From the NCBI GenBank assembly GCA_029931535.1, contig JAQPZY010001405.1, positions 1,759,001 to 1,823,000 of the forward strand: 64,000 nt of DNA. Reading direction: 5' to 3'. This DNA is from Margaritifera margaritifera (Eukaryota > Mollusca > Bivalvia > Unionida > Margaritiferidae). Under the pieces are notes generated by a model. It searched no databases. It was not told the DNA's origin and saw only the letters and a list, made by a program, of their open reading frames with translations. A program made the position numbers and the translations under genes. Below, in pieces: positions 34,796-45,954 of this stretch. The number at the start of each line of letters is the position of its first letter. Position 1 is the stretch's first letter.

Positions 34796-35052
34796 ATTGC
34801 ATTTTCTTTTTTTGCGAAGAAATTTCCGAAGAACAAAATGCATGATTTTTTTTTTAATTACTTCGCCGACATACATCTGAGGCATATTTTTGTATCAAAG
34901 AAAAAGCCAAGGACGTTCTGATTGACGAGCAGTGGAAGTGGGGCGCAGTTGTGAGCGAAGATTGCAAAAAGCATTTTCCTTCGAAACCGGTGCATAACTA
35001 AATTCTCATTCTTGAAGTCGTTTTGGATTTGATCCTCATCATAAAGAGTTTG

Positions 35053-35285
35053 CAGGGGCGGATCCCGGGAGTAGGGGTGGGGTTGGGTGGGTGCGAAACA
35101 ACCTGAACGTTTCCTAGAGGAAGTTTTCTTTACAGTTAGATGATTAAAATTATTCACTGAAAACGCTGAAAAATGCAGGAGCTTCTGGGGACTTCAGGGT
35201 TCAGTCCCAGAGACCCCTCGCCTACATGTTTACGCCCCTCCCCCGCCCCCAACAGTACTAAACGATATTTCTGGATCCGCCCCTG
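35053..35285. mobile_element. MITE with CAGGGGCGGATCC ends
   Basis: A 233-bp element with perfect 13-bp terminal inverted repeats CAGGGGCGGATCC. It interrupts the right arm of the inverted structure: the sequences on either side ('agagtttg' and 'ttttgcac') join to match the uninterrupted left arm. A clean 8-bp duplication is not visible; only TTTG is repeated. Confidence 0.85.
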
Positions 35286-35665
35286 TTTTGCACTTCATGT
35301 AATAAAAAATGCACATCGTATAATAAAACATTCACATCACATAATGAAGTTTGCACAGCATATAAAGCTTTTATTTTACCACATCATATAGTAACAAATG
35401 TACATCAAATATGAATAAATGTATAATTAATAATACACATCATGTAATAAAATAATGCACCGGATATAATGACAATAGCACATGATATGATGAGAAATGC
35501 ACATCATATAGTCAGAAATGCACATGATATATTTTAAAGTGCACATCATATAATAAAACATACACATCATACAATAAGAAATGCACATCATATAATAAAC
35601 AATGTATAGCATATAATAATAAAAGCACAACATACGATAAGGTATGCACATCATATAATGTTGTT
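35286..35665. repeat. Degenerate 21-22 bp satellite, inverted relative to the left arrays
   Basis: About seventeen diverged copies near 'tgcacatcatataataaaa', the reverse complement of the TATATGATGTGCA core of the 39-bp and 63-bp units. The greater divergence suggests this is the older, monomeric form. Confidence 0.85.
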
Positions 35666-37320
35666 TCGACCGCATGTATTCAAAACGAACCACTTAAGAC
35701 ATCTTTGACGTTCCATAGCGGAGCATGAAACTAATCATATCGTTATACATAGGTTTGTAAAGTTGTTGACTTCAGCTTGGCCCGATCCTGTATATATTTA
35801 TTTGATTACCATTACATGCTTAAACCTTTTGATTACTTAACCATAATGTACAACTGAGGGAATATCAATATTCTTTCGTGCTTTTGATTGCAATATTTCT
35901 GTGAAATTGACTCCTCCCAGAATGTAAACACCGTGAAATCATATTGTGTGTATGAAGTAGTAGTATTACCAATAGTAGTAGTAGCAGTAGTATCCTCAGT
36001 TCGGTCTAATTGATAGTAACTAACAACGTGGAACCGAAACACACCTAAACAGAACTATGTTAACGCCATCTTTCTTAAAATTTAAAAAGAACGTAAGTTA
36101 ACCAAAGCACAAGCATCTGAATATTATGCAAAAATTAAGGCATGTAAATATGATTGCCCGGAGTTTAAAGAATGCCCTCGACGATCCTGGAAATTTTTTG
36201 AAAAGGTATGTCCAGAAAAATAGCTCCGCCTACTCATCAGCATAACAATTTATGCAAATATAAATTAATTATTATGACAAACACTTCTGTTGAAAGAAAA
36301 ATTATTTTTCGGTATATACGGAAAATGTCACGAAAATCGAATGAGAAATTTTGAAGTAATGATCACTGCAATTTGTATATGCTTTATAGAAACAATCATC
36401 AAGGTGTTGTAGCTGTTCCCACAAGCCAGGCGACAAGCTTTTAGCCTGGCTGTGATTACGTCACCCCCAACACACACACACATCTCTTGAGACACCTATT
36501 TAAGTGGTTGGTTAGTGGGCCATTGTTAGTTGCAATGTGTAAACGTTTGACTGACCAGTGGGCCGAGTCGGCGACCAGTCAATCAAGTTACCGTCCTACC
36601 ATACGCCTCAAAGTGGGTTACCTCCCTTTGGGATAATACAACTGCCACAGCGATATATATTTGATGGTAAGATGCCACCTGGAGAAAACCGTATTCTTTG
36701 ATAATGTAATCACACTCAATTTATACAGTATTTTCTACAATCTTACCTCTGCATTAGCTTTAGTGCCGAATGTGAAGATTTTATCTAATATGTAGGACGA
36801 AAATGTCAGGAATTCATTTTTTTTTTGGATAAGGCACAGAACTGACGACATTACAAGGCAGCACGCTGCAAAGGTCACAATATACTGATAACGTCACAAT
36901 GAAGCGCATCTGAACCGCCTTAAAGAGTCTGGATATTTATTTCTCACATTCTTATATGTGTATGATCGTGTTTTCAAGTATTGTGTCTGTCTCGATTAAT
37001 CTTATGAATAAAAGTAAACTTTATTTTTTGACCTGTTCACATTTGTATCATTGCGCGAGCTATCTGCAGTACACAATTCAGAGGATGTGTATTACCATTA
37101 CCGTAGCAATTTCAACCACTGTTCTTTGAAAGCTAAAATGTATTTAAACGTCACTGAAATTTACACTGAATGTTTCTGTGTGAGCCTAACTTTTTACACT
37201 CTATCTTCAATGGTTGTTCTGCCGTTTGAAAGTTATAGCAGTATTCACAATACGCCATTTTTACTTCTGTCCTCATTTTTCCTTCAGAAATGAGAGTAAA
37301 AGACTCCATCATTGTGCTTC
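35666..37320. other. Non-coding stretch
   Basis: No gene is recognised. It contains trinucleotide-rich sequence near 35960 (agt/gta), a short perfect hairpin at about 36424-36451 (agccaggc with gcctggct), and a short (CA)n tract near 36470. Confidence 0.5.
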
Positions 37321-37321
37321 A

Positions 37322-37436
37322 GTGTAGGATAGGAAACGCCCACCCTCGGGATCAAAATTTTGCGTCAGACACTCGGCACAGCCTCGTGTCTCGCGCAAAA
37401 TTCTGACCCTCAGGTCTTATTTTCCTATTATACATC
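37322..37436. repeat. Imperfect palindrome (MITE-like)
   Basis: 'gataggaaa' faces 'tttcctatt'; 'ccctcgggatcaaaattttg' faces 'caaaattctgaccctcagg'; 'gacactcggc' faces 'gcctcgtgtc' around the centre at about 37379. A target duplication was not identified. Confidence 0.75.
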
Positions 37437-37639
37437 GATGCATATGATGTATTCTATTAACCTCGTTTTTGATTGTATTTCTTATCTGTGATTCGAGAAG
37501 GAAGGTAGGATCTAGTCAGTATGCCAGTGTACTAATGCGCGGAGAAGTTGGATTAATGTTTGGATGACCCATGGGGCAAAACAGTCTTATGCAGCGATAT
37601 ATATATATCTTGATGCCTTCGATCAATTACAAGCATCGC

Positions 37640-38546
37640 TTTCAAAAATCTGCTTAAACAAAAAGAAATACCAAAATCGTATTAGGAGGAGACTTCAACC
37701 AAGGCGACATCAACCGGAATTATTGTTGCACTATCCCTGATGCCAGAGATAAATTACATATAAATAGATGACTTACCAAACAGGATCGTCTGCTTGACCT
37801 GATGATTGCATCCCATCCAGGGCTTGTAGAAAATAATACTAAATCTGCCCTCTCATTGGAATAACAGCCATGATATACTGGCTATAAACACATTATTAGA
37901 CCAATTCAATAAATAAAGACCAAAAAAATTGAGTTTAATTACAAGAAAGCTTAGTGGGATCAAATCAAGAGTGTCTGGTAAGCTTTCAGAGACAAATACA
38001 TAACATCTAATCTGGAGAATAAATCAGTAGAAGACAACTAGAATAGTTTTAAAGGTGTCATCTTCCAAAGCATGGAAAACATACCACAAAGAAGAAAATC
38101 AAGAGTAAGACAGATATATATATATACCATGGATAATACCAGAGATTATAAGACAGACAGATATACCATGGATAATACCAGAGATTATAAGACAGACAGA
38201 TATACCATGGATAATACCAGAGATTATAAGACAGACATATATACCATGGATAATACCAGAGATTATAAGACAGACAGATATACCATGGATAATACCAGAG
38301 ATTATAAGACAGACAGATATACCATGGATAATACCAGAGATTATAAGACAGACAGATATACCATGGATAATACCAGAGATTATAAGACAGACATATATAC
38401 CATGGATAATACCAGAGATTATAAGACAGACAGATATACCATGGATAATACCAGAGATTATAAGACAGACATATATACCATGGATAATACCGGAGATTAT
38501 AAGACAGACAGATATACCATGGATAATACCAGAGATTATAAGACAT
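37640..38546 (+). mobile_element. LINE endonuclease-domain fragment, running into a minisatellite
   Basis: One frame reads 'KIVLGGDFNQGDINRN' near 37.68 kb, the GDFN block of the apurinic endonuclease domain of jockey/CR1-type LINEs, then 'DRLLDLMIASHPGLVE' near 37.8 kb, 'YKKA-WDQIKS' near 37.95 kb and 'MENIPQRRK' near 38.08 kb. Stops interrupt it. The next expected LINE block (PWITPEIKRQI-type) is present as 'IPWIIPEIIRQT' and has been multiplied into the 39-bp array. Nothing LINE-like follows the array. Confidence 0.8.
38108..38546 (+). repeat. 39-bp minisatellite derived from LINE coding sequence
   Basis: Eleven copies of a unit containing 'ataccatggataataccaga' and 'gattataagacagaca'. 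In the LINE frame each unit encodes IPWIIPEIIRQTD. The array has no stops in several frames, so long ORFs across it on both strands are artefacts. Confidence 0.95.
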
Positions 38547-38869
38547 ACGGAATTTGACTGAGTATTGTATTGAAATTGAAATATTATCAAGGAGTATGAG
38601 CAGTGAGAGGCGTGCGTCCTACCTTCTACGCGTGACACCCGGCGGTCAGGTTAGGGAAATACCTTTTCACGGCAATTACGGTGTCTTAAAAGAAGCGTAT
38701 TATTTAGAAGCTTCGTCAATTGATGCTTTCAGATGGCTATTGTCACTTACATCGTGTTATTATTTGGTCATCGAGCAACGTAAAAGAAAAGCTTTGCTAT
38801 ATACTATTGCATTATTAATTGATAGGCATGTAGTGCGTTAGTAAAATGCACAGGCTAAATCCTCTACTG

Positions 38870-38995
38870 ATAAATTTCCCGATAATTCTGTTGAATATTT
38901 CAGGAAATTGGTAAGCCATCGTAATTTGATGATACATTTCCTGATAATTCTGGTTACAATTTCAGGAAATTGGTAAGACCTAGCAATTGTGTGTA
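38870..38995. repeat. Tandem duplication of about 62 bp
   Basis: Two copies share 'gataattctg' and 'ttcaggaaattggtaag'. Each copy also has an internal small inverted repeat (aatttcctga with tcaggaaatt). Confidence 0.8.
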
Positions 38996-39789
38996 ATCTA
39001 TATCTACATAAACCTCATTTCAGTGGCGTTGCAAGGGTACTTAGGATGTGACGCAGACATATTCCAGTGATGCGAAGATAGGATCCGGGAGCATGCTTCT
39101 CATGTAAATGTTGGCAACCAGTCTGCATCCGATAAGTACCTGAGTATGCCTGTCTGTGCCCGTGCAGTTGACATATTCCTTTTGTCGCACGAAATCTTCA
39201 ATGTGTATTCTATTTTTGTCTAAAAGGTGCTGATTACAGCGTTAGAATTTAAAAGTGTTGAACGTAGGTTACGTGATCCAGTGGCATGCCTACAGCTCTT
39301 AATCAATTTAAACGTAGGATTTTTTTGACCAAAACATATGTTATATGTGAGATTGTTCTCTCCTTGTGCTATTTTTGGAGATTGTGGTTGTATATGTACT
39401 AGAAATGTTATTTTTGCAACACACTTGTCATGTTTTCACTACTTTCAAGCTCTGATGTTTGAAAAAAAATTCTTTGCGTCCGAATCCATTTACTCGAGTT
39501 TTTTTCACTGGCGACTGCGGGAAGCTGGGTGAATATGATGTAATAATGACTATTATAGGAAATACTCAATTTTATCATGGCATATTAGTATACTCATAAT
39601 GGATGGCGTATTTAAATATAATGCATATTAAAATCATATTAAAATTATCATATTATATTAAAATATGCTTTGCACTGAGTAAAACATGGAAAAGCATTGA
39701 ATGTATTATCCAGGAACTTGTCCAAGTAAGATGTAGTACATCCATGTATATCTATAGCACTGAAGCATGGAGGAATTGCAGGGTCAGCC

Positions 39790-40080
39790 CAGGGCGGCGC
39801 GAGAGTGGGGGAGTTCAGTTGCCTCTCCCTACCCCCGGCGCCAGGCGAAGGGGGGGGGGGCGCTGTCAAGAGCAGGGGGGCGCCGGTGGAAGCTTTTTTT
39901 CTTTTTTTCCAGCTAAAATTTTCATAGTATTTCAGCTCACCTTAGTGTAACGGGGGCTTAGATGGGGGGAGGGGGAGGAGGGAGGTTGGCAACTGACATT
40001 AAAATTCTTCTCTGTGGAGAAGGTGGGGGCGCCATTAAGAACAATGCCACCGGACGCATCGAACCCTAGCGCCGCCACAG
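39790..40080. mobile_element. hAT-type MITE, 291 bp
   Basis: Terminal inverted repeats are CAGGGCGGCGCGAG and CTGTGGCGGCGCTAG (right end read inwards). The flanks GGTCAGCC (39782-39789) and GGTTAGCC (40081-40088) match at 7 of 8 bases. The interior is G-rich and non-coding; an ORF across its left end is spurious. Confidence 0.85.
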
Positions 40081-40088
40081 GGTTAGCC

Positions 40089-42280
40089 ATTTGTATACTA
40101 ACTTAAACAATACTGACGACGACTGTTGCTTCTGCTATGCTGTCACAGTAATACTATACTAAATATTATGGTACCGAACGCATCTTATTTGCTTTACAAA
40201 ATTCAGTATTACTAATAAAGGTTTGAATAAAGAACCTGTGTAGCTTTCGTCTTCCAAGGTTTTAACATTTAAAAAGTACAGTGAGTTGATTTTGTAGAAT
40301 CAGCGAGGCGAGGCAGACACGCTCTTTGAAATTTGGTAATGTAAATGGAGAGGGATAATTATGAAGACAGAGATAAAGCACAACAGTAGAGATGTTTTAT
40401 TATGGATATCACATGAAAAGAGAAAGACAGACTAGAAATTCATGGCGGCAAACAGAGTTAAATATTCATTCATATTTAATACCAGATCAGCATAATTTGT
40501 ATAGAACTAAAAGGCCTTTATGCTTTCTGTCAAATTTACTTAATTTCTGCTGAACTAAAAAGATCAGCAGATATTAGGAAAAATTGTTCCGAATGTGAGA
40601 AGAGCACGAACATTGGTACCTAAGCAGTGTTTTATGTTCTCTTTCATGTAACAGCAAAACACATATAATATGATAACATCGAATGGGTCAAAATATAGTT
40701 TGTTTACAATTCTACGCAAAATACTGGAAGAAATAAAATACAAATGCACGTTCTTCAGTCTTCTATTTTACATAATTGTAAGGAATGTCCTGTAATTTAA
40801 TTTTTAAAAAATCCACTCCATACATTTAAAACGGAACGTTTCAAAATTTATTTTTAACATAATTGTTGTATTTCCCTTTAGTAAATATACTTTTACAATT
40901 AAATAATCAAAATGACCCTTTACGTCATTACACAAATTTGTTTTCCTACATATTTCGTTGCAGTTGTTGCATATACCATTTTTGAGGGAATATCCTGTAT
41001 TCTTTTTTCACTTCCAATAAAAGTGCATCCTAGGTTTTCGTCCGTCTGTGCGTCCCGGGCTAGCTAATTAGTACCATGAAGCTAAAGATACCTGAAAAAC
41101 AAATGCAGCTTAGTAGTTAGATGTGCGTTTGAGATGACCTTATTTGACTTTCGAAACATTTAAGCTAATTTTAAAAAAAACTTTTTTATGTGTTTTTGTT
41201 TTGTTTACTTTTTTAACTTACACTTTTTTTGCGAATATCTCAGTAGTTAAAAAACAATAGATTTCTAGCAAGCCGACCCTATTTTATTTTAGTAATTTTT
41301 GTTTACACTAACCATTCGTGTGGGGGATACAACAACTAAAAATACAAAATCATATTGACAGTTGTAGAGAGAAGTAATTTTTTAGACCAACCCACTCGTG
41401 TAGGAATATAACAACACTAAAACAAATATCTCTAGCGAACACAAGATTATAATTTGACATATTTACGCATCATAAATATTGATACAAAACAACCATCTAA
41501 ATAGCCAGGGATATCAATTTCTTAGTGTGCTTCGAGGCACAATTATGCTACTGCGAGTTACTTTGCTTGGTTAAATTTATTTATAGCCTCAGCACAACAT
41601 ATGCAAATTTAACTATACCGTTGACATAATCTCTGGTACAGGATATGCTTTATATATAAATCGCCAATATATGTAAATAGCAACATACTCGTACATTGCC
41701 GAATGGCCGCACACGAGTCTAATTCAAATTAAGTAAGTAAGTAAATAGCAATTAAGGGTACTTGCGTGAAGTGGTCGGGGTGAAAAAACAAATTATAGTG
41801 CGTACTACATCATACAATAAAAACGTGTTGCAATGCACAAATTAAAATAATAAGATGATTTCATCTTGCGCTTTATGACACAGAACACATAAAAGTGGTG
41901 TAATGCACCCCACCCCCAACAAAACCACAACAAACCAAAAAATAAACAATGAGGGGAAGAAATTAAAAAGAAACACCAATATGTAAACGAACATCTGAAA
42001 TCAAGAGAGCTGCAGTATAACGGAGTCACTGGTATATTTTACCAACCCAGCTGACAACATATCTGTCAAACTATCCGTTTCATGACAGAGAGTGTATTTT
42101 GTTGATGGGTACTACAATGTCTCTGATGAACTAGTAACAATCTATTCGCATACGCCAATAGCAAAAATGCAACATGGTAATTCCTGATGACTACTACAAC
42201 CTTGAGATGTACATGAAAACTAAATCCAAGAGGGAATAACTTCAAATGATGACAATGATGAATGTATTGATGTTGAATGT
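40089..42280. other. Non-coding stretch left of Polinton remnant B
   Basis: No gene is recognised. Short minus-strand ORFs at 41805-42296 have no motif. The left end of remnant B, with its terminal inverted repeat, could lie here, but I could not find it. Confidence 0.4.
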
Positions 42281-43567
42281 ATGAAACACAGCTCAAAGTT
42301 TATAGTCATTTTCAGTAACAATTACACAGTATACATAACCAACTACAATACTAAATTGTTAGGATTCAATCTGCAGATAACTATAGAAGACACCATGACT
42401 TGGAGGGAACAAGTTGATATTTACTTAACTGTTACTGAACAGAATAGCAATGAAAAAGCTGTCAAAGTCTAAGAGGCACAAAAATGGCTGATGAGAACAG
42501 GAAAAAAGTGTGGAAGTTCAAGACTTGTTAGCAGAGATTTAATAGTTTGTCTACTGCTATTCAAGTCCTACAGTCAGCAAGGAAAAGAGCAAATGATTTA
42601 CCTAAAGTTAAACAGAGGATAAACAGTGGAATAGATACCTTGGAAAGTGACATGGAGAAAATTAAAACATCTATAAAAAAACCATCTTATTTTATATTCT
42701 CAACATGAACAGTTACAGAGAGACTTGAATAATGAATTCCAACAACAAGATTAAAACGCACAAATTACTGGCATTAACAATAATATCTCTGCTAACACTA
42801 ATACGTTGTAAGCACTGCAGAAAAGCATGATTTTGAATAGTTAGACAAAAATTCAGATGTACAAAAATGAACGTTATTTGAAAGCACGATTAGAGCTGTG
42901 AATACAGCAAAACAAACAGAAGGGATACTGAGACTGAACAAGCCAAAACGGATACAATAGAGTATGTTGATCATGAAGTGTCCAAAAATATAGGTATGGT
43001 GCAAGATAGCATTGATGAAATAAACAATCGGGTGAAACAGACGAGGAGAGATTTACTGATTTGGAACAAACGTTTACCACGGACACTGAGGATGTTAAAA
43101 CTGAAATGAACAAAATACTTTCGCATTAATTGGCAGCATTGATAGAGCTGACGCTGAAATAAACGCAAACATAGAGGCAATCAAAACTGAATTGAACACT
43201 GAAATGAATGAAGAGACTCTCGCATTAAGTGGTAGCATTGACAGAGTTAATACAGACACAGAGGCTGTTAAAACTAAAGTGAACGAAACGAACTCTTGCA
43301 TTAAGTAATAACACCGATAGAGTTAACACTGAAATAAATGAAAACATGGATACATTCAAAACTGACTTCAAAATGGACATGGATGAACTGAAAAAAGAAA
43401 TCAATAAAAACAGAAGGGAGCTTGAGGAAAAAAAACTAAAAAAAACTAATACAATAAGCACATTGCCATTTGATTTTTGGATTGTACCGAGTGATGAATA
43501 TCCTGATGGTGTCTCCGTAAGTGTTAATGCAAAAGACGTCGTTTCAATTGTTAATGAGTTAGCTTAA
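42281..43567 (+). pseudogene. Long coiled-coil gene of Polinton remnant B, broken
   Basis: Starts with 'TMTWREQVDIYLTVTEQ' near 42.4 kb, then 'FNSLSTAIQVLQSARK' near 42.56 kb and 'DTLESDMEKIKTSI' near 42.65 kb. Repeated 'INAEVNTNIEAIKTE-LN'-like heptad segments follow, spaced through 43.1-43.4 kb. It ends with 'EYPDGVSVSVNAKDVV' and a stop at 43565-43567. The long coiled coil recalls a fibre or structural protein of a virus-like element. The first part is homologous to the minus-strand fragment at 54.5-54.9 kb. Frame breaks are numerous. Function is not assigned. Confidence 0.5.
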
Positions 43568-43869
43568 GAGGTACGAAGTCGTTTCGCTGAATCCCCATAT
43601 TTTATTAATCACACACCACTGAGAGGATTATAGGGTGTCACTAACACTGAAATTAAGCCTAAAAATTAGTTGATATATATGGATTTAATTATGCTCCGTC
43701 ACGTTTTGCTGATTACAGGACAATCACTATAGATCTATAAGCTTTATGTCATGCAAATAAAAAAGACAAATAAAAACAAAACAGGTTTTTACATAATTGT
43801 TATTCACATGTTTTTTTTTTACGTATTTTCTTCTTAGATATAGCCCCTTTGGAATTAATTTTAATTTTA

Positions 43870-44340
43870 TTATATGCATTACATGTAGGCGACCAAGGTG
43901 TTGCTTACTCAGTGGAGACTAAAGAAGAATCTGATATAACCTATGACGAAATAACTTGCGTCATGACACCTGAATTCTCTAGTATAAAAGAAGCACGTAC
44001 ATAATACCTGGAATAAAACCATGTTTTTATCCTTGGATTGCAAAACAAGAAGGACCTCATACTTTTCCGTCACGAGATATAACAAAATCTGGCAAGAGTA
44101 TTACATTTTGTACCCTTAAATACATAACATTAAATGGCTACAACAGCAGTTATGATTGGAGGAGCAATAGCTATTGGTTTAGCATCCCCCCATATGGAGC
44201 AACTAACTGTTCAAGCTATTTGATCCCAATGGGGTTGATAAGGAAACGATTACACATCACAATATATTGGAGGAGTACCAGAAGAAAAATACAGAGTTCA
44301 GTGAAAACTGGGCAAAGACGATTGACTACTTAAATGAAAG

Positions 44341-44409
<69 letters not shown>

Positions 44410-44508
44410 AATGTTTAGTCACCCAGTATTTAAACGACCTGGATGATGCTTTTTATCTGTATGCATCTACTCATGATGATGATGGTAGGCAAGTTTAAAT
44501 GATCCAAA
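43870..44508 (+). pseudogene. Small decayed ORFs between coiled-coil and capsid genes of remnant B
   Basis: Fragments include 'PWIAKQEGPHTFPSRDI' near 44.04 kb, a hydrophobic start 'MATTAVMIGGAIAIGLA' at 44134, and an acidic helical stretch 'LEEYQKKNTEFSENWAK' near 44.28 kb that runs into a (GA)n tract. Beyond it another frame reads 'QYLNDLDDAFYLYAS' to a stop at about 44508. The dinucleotide tract separates the two frames. I do not recognise the products. Confidence 0.4.
44344..44407. repeat. (GA)n microsatellite inside decayed ORF
   Basis: A pure GA run that encodes alternating Arg-Glu. ORF sequence continues on both sides but in different frames. Confidence 0.95.
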
Positions 44509-44749
44509 ACTTGAAAAGCATAGGCAATCTAAAACGAATTATTTTTCTAACGTTCACATGAACAAGTCATATATGAATTGTGATGGGTGCTAGTGTGTAT
44601 GTTTCTTACTGGTTTTTGGTGGCTTGTTTTTAGCACAAGAAATAAAGAAACTCCTAATAAGCAAGAGAAGATACCGCAGCTAGTTAAATACCTCATTGAA
44701 ACAGATCATTATATCACTCACACACCCAGCAGCATTAAATCCGAGCAAA

Positions 44750-45700
44750 AACTGCAAGTTTGTATACGAAGCTCAGCAGAAATATCATGATTGTACATGG
44801 TAGTTTTTATGTGTGGATTGACATGAAGGTTAAGGCGATGCTAACAGTGCAGAGATAAACAATTAGAATTGAAAGCTTGAAAAAGACATCACAATATCAT
44901 ATGGAAGTGATGATTTTTCTCAAGTTAAATGACAACAACATTTTCACGACATACACATATTTGTGGTTACCTGCACTTGTTAGGACAAACAGAAATGAGC
45001 AAGGCATTATAAAGTGAAGAAGTTGAGGCCAGGAGCTTTTAACGAGCAAAACACTGGTACCTAAATTATACAGTTTATAGTGTATGGAGAGAAATTTAGC
45101 ATTCCACTCGACTTTCAACTACTAACAGATCATTGTACACTGTATCCGTGTACTCTTCCACAGGATGTCAGAGTTAACAATACACTCACCAAGGCGTCTG
45201 CAGTGATTGAAGGTGGTAACCCGGACTACGAACAAGAAAACATTTGTTTGCAGAATGATACCATTACCTCTGAATCATTGCTTAATTGGTGAATGACGAG
45301 GACAGGAATGGACTCGCTTTATTTTATGACTATGTCACGAGAGAGAATCATAGACATAGCAGCCAATACACCTTTAACTAACACCACTCTTGTTTCTCCA
45401 CAGATGAGCGTGAAGGGTGTTTTGATACTGTGCAAAAAGACTGGTGAAAGTGATCCCGTAAAGTTTTACAATTCAAAAATACAGAAAATCTCGGTGACAA
45501 TAGAATTTCTGCCAAACGTAATTTATTTCCAGGGTTTACAATTGAGGCAACAGTTTACAGAGGTTATGAAGTATTTTTTATGAACAACAAAAGTACAGAG
45601 AAATGAGCAACATAAGTGTCAGCAATTAATACACTGACATTCATGGCAACTAGTTTCCTTTTCAATTCAAGGTGCTAACGCGACCGTAGGGTAATGTGTT
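44750..45700 (+). pseudogene. Polinton/adintovirus-type major capsid protein, broken (remnant B)
   Basis: Blocks in order are: 'DITISYGSDD' region near 44.9 kb; 'YGEKFSIPLDFQLLTDHC' near 45.09 kb; 'NDTITSESLLNW' ending at a stop at 45290-45292; then 'RIIDIAANTPLTNTTL', 'QMSVKGVLILCKK' and 'VTIEFLPNVIYFQGLQL' up to a stop near 45583. The 'GxxFxIPLDFxLLxxH' block and the following order match capsid-type proteins of virus-like Polintons as I recall them. The blocks are homologous to the minus-strand gene of remnant A. Frameshifts and stops prevent expression of a full protein. Confidence 0.7.
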
Positions 45701-45954
45701 TATGTTTTAACATAAAACGTCTTATCATCATACATACATAATGCTACTTTGTTGCTCGTGATTCTATACATCTGGTGATTGTATAACTTGAGTAAATGTA
45801 TTACCTAGTAATTCTTTTGACTGAATATGCAATCTTTATACACCTCAAAGTGTTAATTCTTTTCAACGTGCATTTTTTAAAATGATTTTACAAACTTTCT
45901 TTCATCTTTGTCAGTCCTGTATAAATAAAATGTTGCCCTTAACCTATAGAAGTC

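Larger units (their letters stand above)
30776..35665. mobile_element. Candidate foldback-type element with tandem-repeat arms
   Basis: TGTGCA/TATGATG-type tandem arrays on the left (30776-33682) face an inverted, degenerate array on the right (35286-35665). Inside them, 33679-33768 is the reverse complement of 34963-35052 with modest divergence, leaving a unique spacer of about 1.2 kb. Long terminal inverted repeats built from tandem subunits are the hallmark of foldback elements. No transposase is recognised, so this is inference. Confidence 0.45.

Noticed and set aside
38058..38638. Three ORFs of 161-179 codons on both strands
   Set aside because: All are readings of the 39-bp minisatellite derived from LINE sequence; only the LINE frame has biological meaning and it is dead.
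39648..39950. Pro/Gly-rich ORFs on both strands
   Set aside because: They overlap the G-rich left part of a hAT MITE with a 7/8-matched target duplication.
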